Shown: positions 1 through 4,675 of the stretch, piece by piece
Layout of the letters: the number at the start of each line of letters is the position of its first letter
Numbering within the stretch: the stretch's first letter is position 1
The notes under the pieces: generated by a model
Seen by the model: only the letters and a program-made list of their open reading frames with translations
What the model was told of the DNA's origin: nothing
Database searches by the model: none
Program-made: the position numbers and the translations under genes
NCBI GenBank assembly: GCA_020056515.1
Contig: JAGVHP010000031.1
Coordinates: 1-5,970, forward strand
Origin: Candidatus Shapirobacteria bacterium
Lineage (GTDB): Bacteria > Patescibacteriota > Microgenomatia > UBA12405
Length of the DNA stretch: 5,970 nucleotides
Direction of reading: 5' to 3'

Positions 1-1
1 C

Positions 2-502
2 AAAAACAATTTTGATAAATTTCTAATTTCAGTCGAGATTTATGATCTAAACTCATCTAAAATCCGACACCTGCCTTCTAAGGATCTCCGTTGGGATTAC
101 GATTTCTCTGAATTTCAACAAAAACCCCACCTCATCATCCTCTCCGTCACCCTACAGCTCTCTTTGGGAAACAAAAACCAATCCATTGACACTGTCCGTC
201 AAATAATTAGCCAAAAATCTTCCCGACAACCCACCAACTCCCTTGGCTGTGTGTTTAAAAACCCTCCAAACGATTCTGCTGGCCGGATCATCGACGAGGA
301 TTTGAAACTTAAAGGTTTTCGGATCGGTGATGCTCAAGTGTCGGAAAAACACGCCAATTTCATTATTAACCTCGGCCACGCTACCGCCTCAGACTATCTT
401 TTGGTCATTCACCACATCCAATCTCTGGCTAAATCCAAGCTCAACCTTGATCTGGTTCCGGAAATCCAGTTTTTGGGTGACTTTTCACCACCATCCAAAT
501 AA
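2..502 (+). CDS. murB: UDP-N-acetylmuramate dehydrogenase (MurB), C-terminal part, 5'-truncated by window edge
   Basis: MurB reduces UDP-GlcNAc-enolpyruvate to UDP-MurNAc with NADPH and FAD in the cytoplasm, the second committed step of peptidoglycan precursor synthesis. The frame is open from base 2 to TAA at 500-502 (166 codons), so the FAD-binding N-terminal domain lies outside the window. The visible part is the substrate-binding C-terminal domain. It contains SLGCVFKNP (bases 239-265), SAGRIID, LKGFRIGDAQVSEKHANFIIN, and PEIQFLG near the end. The Glu codon of PEIQFLG (461-463) matches the family's catalytic Glu. The position that is the catalytic Ser in E. coli MurB (GSFFKNP) is Cys here (codon 248-250). 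Cys also occurs at this site in other MurB proteins as far as I recall, so it need not mean loss of function. An internal TTG at 164 is not the start, because conserved sequence continues upstream. The last 62 bp overlap the convergent glycosyltransferase gene. Confidence 0.93.
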   Translation, partial: KNNFDKFLISVEIYDLNSSKIRHLPSKDLRWDYDFSEFQQKPHLIILSVTLQLSLGNKNQSIDTVRQIISQKSSRQPTNSLGCVFKNPPNDSAGRIIDEDLKLKGFRIGDAQVSEKHANFIINLGHATASDYLLVIHHIQSLAKSKLNLDLVPEIQFLGDFSPPSK

Positions 503-1289
503 ATTGAGGTAGCCTCAATTGCCGTCTCCACCTACTTGGCTGCATAAAAAGCGAGTACAGCCACTCCAGGCCCCGTCTCCGCCAACTTTCCGGTGCCCGA
601 GCTAATTTTCCACTATAATAGTCAAGACTTCTCCCTACCCCTACCACCAATCCTACTTTTAGCCTCTTTAAATTAGCTTCAATCCATTCCTCTTGTTTTT
701 TCATTCCGTAGGCCACAAATAAATAGTCCGCCCTAACTCCAAAGTCAAAATTTTCATCCTGAAACCCGGCCACCTTTAGTTTCGGATACTTATTAGTAAA
801 AAAATCAGCTGTTTTTTTAGCCCTATCCTCCCATCCGCCCAAAAAAAAGACTGTTTTCCCTAAGTTTTCCGCCACCCGACACAATTGATCCATCAACTCC
901 ACCCCGGAAATCAGAATCTCCCGGTTTTCTCCCCTCAAAATCGCCCATCCCTCCTTTACCGGTCTCCAAAACCTCTCAATAACACCGCCCCGTTTATTGC
1001 CCTTCCACTTTACTGCCCACACAATTCCTACCCCGTCCGGAACATTTAACCAGGTTTTATTTAATATATGGCGAAATTTTGGGTCTTTATCTGCTTCTAC
1101 TACAAACTCCGGATTAACCGTTGCTATCCATATTGTTCTATCCTCTTTCCAATTGTTTTCGATTGTTTTTAGCAAACTCTTCATACCTTTGCCAAAAATT
1201 GGAATTTTAAATATCTCCCGTGTTATTACGCTAAAACTATCATAATTCATATTCCTTACTAACCCTTTGTCTTTCTCCATATTTTTCAT
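441..1289 (-). CDS. WecG/TagA/CpsF-family (GT26) glycosyltransferase
   Basis: Enzymes of this family move an N-acetylmannosamine-type sugar from a UDP donor to an undecaprenyl-linked GlcNAc acceptor at the inner face of the membrane, in wall teichoic acid or surface-polysaccharide synthesis. The family is clear but the exact sugar is not. The 282-residue protein has ATVNPEFVVEA (56-66), where Thr57 fits the conserved catalytic-site Thr, then VPDGVGIVWA (83-92) with Asp85 as the likely base. It also has an FLGG glycine loop (149-152), VAYGMKKQEEWI (192-203), GVGRSLDYYSG (217-227) and RAPESWRRRGLEWLYSL (231-247). An Arg-rich helix at 252-264 resembles the membrane-contacting C-terminal tail of TagA. 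The ATG at 1289 follows only a poly-A tract. Met14 (1250) is preceded by AGTAAGGAAT, but the AAGGA lies just 2 bp from the ATG, so the start is uncertain. The residues after about 267 look unconserved and lie in the overlap with murB. Confidence 0.9.
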   Translation of the reverse strand: MKNMEKDKGLVRNMNYDSFSVITREIFKIPIFGKGMKSLLKTIENNWKEDRTIWIATVNPEFVVEADKDPKFRHILNKTWLNVPDGVGIVWAVKWKGNKRGGVIERFWRPVKEGWAILRGENREILISGVELMDQLCRVAENLGKTVFFLGGWEDRAKKTADFFTNKYPKLKVAGFQDENFDFGVRADYLFVAYGMKKQEEWIEANLKRLKVGLVVGVGRSLDYYSGKLARAPESWRRRGLEWLYSLFMQPSRWRRQLRLPQFIWMVVKSHPKTGFPEPDQG

Positions 1290-1626
1290 TTTTTCTTTTT
1301 TTATAACTCATAATACTACATTTTATATTTTTTAATAATATACACAATCTTATAATATACTTTTTCTTGTTATTAACTATTTTTAAACAATTATATAAAA
1401 ACACATACTTATATAGATAATAAATACGAGATATAACATCGTCCAAAATTTATTAAATAGAACAAATTTTATACTCATAAAATATGTGGACTCATAGGCG
1501 TTCGCACTAATAAAGTCAAAAAACAACAAATTTGTAAAAATATATACTATAAGTTAAAAATAAAAAATTATTATAAATAATAAAATAACAAAAAAATACT
1601 TATACAAGATAAATATATTGACTATA
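1290..1626. other. Very AT-rich intergenic desert between the mreB-like and tagA-like genes
   Basis: No gene is recognised here. From 1321 to 1620 I count 49 G or C in 300 bases (about 16%), far below the flanking genes. It must contain the 3' end of the mreB-like transcript and whatever promoter drives the glycosyltransferase, both on the minus strand. A minus-strand TATAAA ends 10 bp before the ATG at 1289 and could be a -10 element, but no matching -35 is visible and such matches are expected by chance in DNA this AT-rich. The only GC-richer patch (about 1485-1506) holds GACT (1489-1492) and AGTC (1514-1517), which do not form a convincing stem. No intrinsic terminator was found. Confidence 0.8.
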
Positions 1627-2625
1627 TCACCTTACTAATTTTTGATACATCCCCATATTTTCCATCACCATCGCTGCCCCTTTTACCACACAAAATTCCG
1701 GTTCTAATGCCACATGAACCGCCACCCCGGTTTCCCTTGTTAGAAACACACCCAATCCTTTCATTTGTGACATTCCTCCGGTCAGCACAATTCCTCTGTC
1801 TATCACGTCAGCTACTAATTCTGGTGGTGTAACCTCCAAAACCTCCTTTATTACCCCCACCACCCGATCTAACTCCGGTCTGACTACTTCAAACACCTCT
1901 TCTGAACTTAGAGTAATAGTTTTTGGTAACCCGCCGGTCAAATCCCTCCCTCCAACTTCTAAAAATTCTTCTTTTTTAAGCTTTACCGCTGATCCCAGTT
2001 TTATTTTAACCTCTTCAACTGTTAATCTGCCTACTGCTAAGGAATATTTTTTACTAAGATATTCCTCGATTATTTCGTTTATCCTCTCTCCAGCCTCACG
2101 CACGGTCGAAACTGCCACCACCCCTCCCGAAGCAATAATTGCCGCTTCTACTATACCTCCACCTAAATTTACCACCATATTTCCAAAAGAATCAGCGATT
2201 GATACTTTGGCTCCAATCGCCGCCGCGAAGGGTGCGTCAATCAAATTTACCTTTCGTGCCCCCGCCTGGGACACTGCATCCATCACCGCCCTCTGCTCCA
2301 CCTGAGTTGTTCCCGAAGCCACCGGTACTATGACTTCCGGACCAAATAACCAGCTTGAACCCATTACTTCTCTAAAAAACCACTTTAACATTAATGTGGC
2401 CGCCCCATAGTCAGCAATTGCCCCGTGTTTTAAGGGTGAAACAACTTCAATATAATCCGGAGTCTTACCGCTCATTTTTTTAGCCTCTCCACCGGCTGCC
2501 ACTACTTTCTGACTCTCAGTCTTGACAGATACTACCGACGGTTCAAACAATACTATCTCACCATCTTTCCAGATGGCGGTATTGGCGGTTCCTAAATCAA
2601 CTGCTAGCTTTCCAAAATGAAACAT
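1627..2625 (-). CDS. MreB-family actin-like protein with altered ATP-hydrolysis site
   Basis: MreB forms membrane-bound antiparallel actin-like filaments that guide cell-wall synthesis and rod shape. This 332-residue protein has normal MreB length and order. It has phosphate-1 loop AVDLGTANT (8-16), FEPSVVSV (27-34), PLKHGAIADY (64-73), a hydrophobic WLF at 92-94 where MreB has its membrane-insertion loop, SGTTQVEQRAV (104-114), phosphate-2 loop VVNLGGGIVEAAI (151-163), GLPKTITLSSEE (232-243), TPPELVADVIDRGIVLTGG (266-284) and ETGVAVHVALEP (298-309). Several pocket residues differ from canonical MreB. LIEEP is LIDAP (Ala131), DIGGGTTE is NLGGGIVE (Asn153, Ile158), KIEIG is KIKLG (Lys209), and LTGGGA is LTGGMS. 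Ala131 and Ile158 align with the water-positioning Glu and Thr of Caulobacter MreB (E140, T167). It is therefore probably a divergent paralogue with little ATPase activity. No Shine-Dalgarno precedes the ATG at 2625; a TAGAAT -10 lies 5 bp upstream. Being non-canonical, it is not given the symbol mreB. Confidence 0.9.
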   Translation of the reverse strand: MFHFGKLAVDLGTANTAIWKDGEIVLFEPSVVSVKTESQKVVAAGGEAKKMSGKTPDYIEVVSPLKHGAIADYGAATLMLKWFFREVMGSSWLFGPEVIVPVASGTTQVEQRAVMDAVSQAGARKVNLIDAPFAAAIGAKVSIADSFGNMVVNLGGGIVEAAIIASGGVVAVSTVREAGERINEIIEEYLSKKYSLAVGRLTVEEVKIKLGSAVKLKKEEFLEVGGRDLTGGLPKTITLSSEEVFEVVRPELDRVVGVIKEVLEVTPPELVADVIDRGIVLTGGMSQMKGLGVFLTRETGVAVHVALEPEFCVVKGAAMVMENMGMYQKLVR

Positions 2626-2664
2626 AGTTTATTCTAACAGCCATTGCCAGGTATAATAAACTAT
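2624..2664. promoter_or_regulatory. Divergent promoter region with a perfect 10-bp inverted repeat between the mreB-like and PEGA genes
   Basis: ATAGTTTATT (2624-2633) is exactly repeated in reverse complement as AATAAACTAT (2655-2664), with 21 bp between. Each arm abuts or overlaps one start codon. Rightward, TATAAT (2652-2657) lies 7 bp before the ATG at 2665. Leftward, extended -10 TGTTAGAAT (minus strand, 2639-2631) lies 5 bp before the ATG at 2625. Transcription would begin at or next to each ATG, giving leaderless mRNAs. The -35 matches are poor on both sides (TTATTC rightward, TTATTA leftward). The repeat may just be two similar promoter/start contexts, or an operator read by one dimeric regulator. 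The inverted repeat is directly seen; the promoter reading is inference. Confidence 0.5.
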
Positions 2665-3789
2665 ATGGCTCAAAATCCAAACCAAAAAAGTATTTTGGTC
2701 ATCGTTTCCGTCCTTTCTGTTGTTATCTCCCTTACTTATCTTATTTCCGTCCTTGCCCGCGGTTATCAACCGGATTTCAACGATGGTTTTAAATTTAAAG
2801 CTACCGGTCTTCTCTCGGCCACTTCAAAACCAAAATCTGCCAGTGTCTTTATTAACAATCAACTCTATACCGCCACCGACGACACCATTAATCTTCCTCC
2901 CGGAAAGTACCAAGTAAAAATAGCTAAAGATGGTTACTTGCCTTGGCAAAAAAACATTGAAATTCAAAAGGAAATGGTTGTCCAAACTGAAGCTGTTCTT
3001 TTCCGGTCAGCTCCGGATTTTAGTCCCATTACTCAAAATGGCGCCCTAAACCCAACTGTAAATATAGATAAAAATAGCCTCGTTTACTCTGTTTCGGGAG
3101 CCGGAGCTAGTAAAGATAATGGTATCTATCTTATTGAAACTTATTCATCCCCCCTTCCTTTAGGAAAAAATACTCCCAAACAAATTTTAGGTAATTTTTC
3201 CTCGATTGACTGGTCAAATTTCTCTTTCGCTTTCTCTCCAAATTCCAAACAAATATTAGCCACTTCTCGCACCAATAACACCGTTTACTTACTCAATATG
3301 GAAACCCCGGGGGTAAAAAAGCCCACCGATGTCTCCAATCTAATCACCTCCATTAACAATGATTGGCAGAGACAGAGAAGCCAGATTCTCCTCTCCAGGC
3401 TTGACCGCCTGCCATCAGAACTCCGTTCCCTTATTGCCACCAAATCCGCCGACATTCTTTTTTCTGAAGATGACAGTAAAGCGCTCTATCTTTCCCAAAA
3501 AGGCTCCTACCTCGTCTACGACCTCAAAAAGGACATTAACTATCCTATTGGTAACCTCAACGAAATTGACAATCCTTTCTGGCTACCAAACTCAAATAAT
3601 CTGGTGTATTCCAACAAAAGCCAACAAATTAAAACTGTTGAATATGATGGTTCAAACCCCTTTACTATTTTTGCTGGAAAATTTTCCAATAACCTTATTC
3701 TTCCCTGGTCCGACGGCAGTAAAATAATCATCTACACCCGCCCCTTTCCGGAAGCACCTGAAAATCTCTATTCCGTATCTATCCGCTAA
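2665..3789 (+). CDS. Membrane-anchored PEGA-domain protein with C-terminal beta-propeller-like repeats
   Basis: From ATG 2665 the protein has 374 residues. A short N-terminus is followed by one transmembrane segment (about 10-31), then ARGYQPDF, a PEGA domain at about 48-113 (ATSKPKSASVFINNQL, ATDDTINLPPGKYQVKIAK, DGYLPWQK) and about 260 residues with blade-like repeats. The clearest blades are SPNSKQILATS (191-201), SEDDSKALYLS (267-277), LPNSNNLVYS (307-316) and WSDGSKIIIYT (348-358). The likely topology is cytoplasmic N-terminus with the PEGA and propeller domains outside. PEGA domains are small beta-domains of surface proteins, and propellers of this kind often bind proteins or glycans; no catalytic residues are evident. 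An in-frame TTG at 2644 would add seven residues, but ATG 2665 sits directly before the membrane segment and 7 bp after TATAAT, so it is preferred. The gene is divergent from the mreB-like gene and ends 5 bp before the convergent small membrane protein gene. Confidence 0.85.
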   Translation: MAQNPNQKSILVIVSVLSVVISLTYLISVLARGYQPDFNDGFKFKATGLLSATSKPKSASVFINNQLYTATDDTINLPPGKYQVKIAKDGYLPWQKNIEIQKEMVVQTEAVLFRSAPDFSPITQNGALNPTVNIDKNSLVYSVSGAGASKDNGIYLIETYSSPLPLGKNTPKQILGNFSSIDWSNFSFAFSPNSKQILATSRTNNTVYLLNMETPGVKKPTDVSNLITSINNDWQRQRSQILLSRLDRLPSELRSLIATKSADILFSEDDSKALYLSQKGSYLVYDLKKDINYPIGNLNEIDNPFWLPNSNNLVYSNKSQQIKTVEYDGSNPFTIFAGKFSNNLILPWSDGSKIIIYTRPFPEAPENLYSVSIR

Positions 3790-3794
3790 CTTAC

Positions 3795-4127
3795 TTACTT
3801 ACACCTGGTCGCCTCAACACTCTCAATCTCGTTAAAAATCACCTCCGCCTCATCCGTACTTAAACCCTCCTCCAACTTGGCAGTTAATAAACTCACCGCC
3901 GTATCTACGTCCTGGTCTAAATTACACGGCACAATAGAATCAATTTGATCATAGGGTGCTTCTATTTTTGCCTCCGGTTGAACCATAGTTTCACCCAGTA
4001 CTGATGCCTCACCGTTCAAGCTGTTTCCCACCTCTACAAAACGTAATGGGATCAGCACCATTATTGCAGCCACAAAACTAACAATTAGCGTTCTTGTATT
4101 TCGGTTTATATTATCATTCATAAACAT
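3795..4127 (-). CDS. Small single-span membrane or exported protein, function unknown
   Basis: I do not recognise this family. The 110-residue frame begins MFMNDNINRNTRT, then has one hydrophobic segment (about 14-28, LIVSFVAAIMVLIPL), a low-complexity polar stretch (33-60), and an acidic, apparently helical C-terminus (70-103) flanked by the protein's only two cysteines, Cys68 and Cys109. The Arg before the segment suggests the C-terminal part faces outside, where the cysteines could form a disulfide closing a helical hairpin. Met3 (ATG at 4121) is an attractive alternative start: a TTGACA/TAAACT promoter ends exactly 7 bp before it, the spacing seen at the PEGA gene, and no ribosome site precedes either Met. 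It is convergent with the PEGA gene, 5 bp apart. With 110 codons, a coherent membrane segment and a strong promoter it is probably real. Confidence 0.7.
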   Translation of the reverse strand: MFMNDNINRNTRTLIVSFVAAIMVLIPLRFVEVGNSLNGEASVLGETMVQPEAKIEAPYDQIDSIVPCNLDQDVDTAVSLLTAKLEEGLSTDEAEVIFNEIESVEATRCK

Positions 4128-4128
4128 C

Positions 4129-4156
4129 AGTTTAACTACTTTTCTCCCATTGTCAA
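4129..4156 (-). promoter_or_regulatory. Promoter of the small membrane protein gene
   Basis: On the minus strand a perfect TTGACA (4156-4151) is followed after 16 bp by TAAACT (4134-4129), four of six matches to the -10 consensus. The expected start of transcription, about 7 bp further on, falls at the A of the ATG at 4121, suggesting a leaderless transcript that begins with Met3. This is the only consensus -35 hexamer I found in a sensible position in the window. Confidence 0.55.
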
Positions 4157-4232
4157 TTACTTCTTACTTTTTCCCTTTCCTGTCATTTAAACTTATATAT
4201 TTCTTCCTTATCAAACATACCCACCATCTGCT

Positions 4233-4261
4233 AAAACACAAAGTTTAAAACTTGTGTTTTT
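4233..4261. terminator. AT-rich hairpin, possible bidirectional terminator
   Basis: AAAACACAA (4233-4241) pairs perfectly with TTGTGTTTT (4252-4260), with a further G-C pair (4243/4251) across a bulged A and a 7-base loop. An A-tract on one side and a T-tract on the other give the form of an intrinsic terminator on both strands. No gene ends here, so its use is unclear. It would stop leftward antisense read-through from leuS before the small membrane protein gene, or it may be an operator-like palindrome. Confidence 0.35.
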
Positions 4262-4316
4262 ATATCAAATTATTTCCATGTAACACCCTGTGCATCATCA
4301 TCTCCAAATTCAATTT

Positions 4317-4325
4317 TGCTATACT
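4317..4325 (+). promoter_or_regulatory. Extended -10 promoter for the tRNA-Pro gene
   Basis: TGCTATACT is an extended -10 element (TGN plus TATACT, five of six matches). No -35 is seen at 17 bp, which extended -10 promoters can do without. Transcription would start near 4332, giving the tRNA precursor a leader of about 43 nt that contains the hairpins at 4345-4378. Confidence 0.45.
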
Positions 4326-4344
4326 AAAACAACTTTAGCAAAAA

Positions 4345-4378
4345 CGGGTTTACCCGCCGTAGCTTTAGTGTAGGCGGG
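4345..4378 (+). repeat. REP-like palindrome, 3' arm inside tRNA-Pro
   Basis: CCCGCC (4353-4358) pairs with GGCGGG (4373-4378) around a 14-base loop GTAGCTTTAGTGTA. A second, mutually exclusive hairpin is CGGG (4345-4348), TTTA, CCCG (4353-4356). The form resembles GC-rich REP-like palindromes (CCCGCC, GTAGC or GAAGC, CTTTAG, GGCGGG) that I recall as scattered through Patescibacteria genomes; the repeat status is therefore from memory. It stands out from its AT-rich surroundings, and its 3' arm includes the first four bases of the tRNA (4375-4378). Confidence 0.55.
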
Positions 4379-4448
4379 GATTGGCGCAATTGGCTAGCGC
4401 GCACGCTTCGGGTGCGTGAGGCTGGGGGTTCGAATCCCCCATCCCCGA
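4375..4448 (+). tRNA. tRNA-Pro (anticodon CGG)
   Basis: A full cloverleaf of 74 nt reads CCG proline codons. Acceptor CGGGGAT (4375-4381) pairs with ATCCCCG (4441-4447). The D stem is GCGC/GCGC with GG at 4392-4393 in the loop. The anticodon stem CACGC/GCGTG carries loop TTCGGGT with anticodon CGG at 4409-4411 and U33 present. The variable loop is AGGCT. The T stem GGGGG/CCCCC carries loop TTCGAAT. The C1-G72 pair and A73 discriminator agree with bacterial tRNA-Pro identity. CCA is not encoded (the DNA reads ACA after G72), so it must be added by nucleotidyltransferase. A 7-bp hairpin lies immediately downstream, and a REP-like hairpin overlaps the 5' end. Confidence 0.96.
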
Positions 4449-4449
4449 C

Positions 4450-4472
4450 AACGTAATAAATCGCTTTACGTT
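4450..4472 (+). repeat. 7-bp hairpin just 3' of tRNA-Pro
   Basis: AACGTAA (4450-4456) pairs with TTACGTT (4466-4472) across a 9-base loop, starting 2 nt after the tRNA. No T-tract follows directly, so it is a poor intrinsic terminator. It may be a 3'-trailer processing or stability element. Confidence 0.35.
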
Positions 4473-4603
4473 CCGACATCCTCCTTGTTCTTTAATAAAC
4501 CATCAAACTCTTTATTTAACACTGTTTTTTAAATACCATTCATAACATACTGGTTCTTTATTGTTTTAATAATTAATTTTAATTTTAAATTGATAATTAT
4601 TAT

Positions 4604-4675
4604 GTTCCCATAGTTCAATGGATAGAACGACCGCCCCCTAAGCGGTAAATCCAGGTCCGATTCCCGGTGGGAACA
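4604..4675 (+). tRNA. tRNA-Arg (anticodon CCU) with unusual C33, C55 and an A51-C63 mismatch
   Basis: This 72-nt cloverleaf would read AGG arginine codons. Acceptor GTTCCCA (4604-4610) pairs with TGGGAAC (4668-4674). The D stem is GTTC/GAAC with loop AATGGATA, including A20, a known arginine identity base. The anticodon stem is ACCGC/GCGGT with loop CCCCTAA and anticodon CCT at 4637-4639. The variable loop is AAAT, and the T arm is CCAGG, loop TCCGATT, CCCGG. Three things are odd. Position 33, almost always U, is C (4636). Position 55, the pseudouridine site, is C (4657). The T stem has an A51-C63 mismatch (4653/4665). In each case a U would restore the standard form. A73 is present and CCA is not encoded. 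GATAAT (4592-4597) lies 6 bp upstream, and a run of five T (4677-4681) follows. It could be functional or a decaying gene. Confidence 0.88.

Noticed and set aside
152..379. Minus-strand 75-codon frame inside murB, and similar frames inside the mreB-like, PEGA and leuS genes
   Set aside because: Each is a shadow of a clearly recognised gene and has no features of its own.
1240..1446. 68-codon open frame on the minus strand in the AT-rich gap
   Set aside because: Its composition (Tyr, Ile, Lys, Asn) is what random AT-rich DNA gives, it overlaps the real start of the glycosyltransferase in another frame, and it shows no domain or start signal.
1290..1626. AT-rich gap as a replication origin
   Set aside because: Only partial DnaA-box-like matches (for example TGTGGACTC near 1485) are present, there is no dnaA or dnaN nearby, and the strand skew does not change sign here.
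2644..2664. TTG at 2644 as the start of the PEGA protein
   Set aside because: It would start upstream of the TATAAT promoter element and adds seven unremarkable residues; ATG 2665 is better placed.
4445..4478. CCGACA repeated at the tRNA-Pro 3' end and 22 bp on, as an integration (att) site
   Set aside because: Six bases is too short, the copies are too close to flank an element, and no integrase is in the window.
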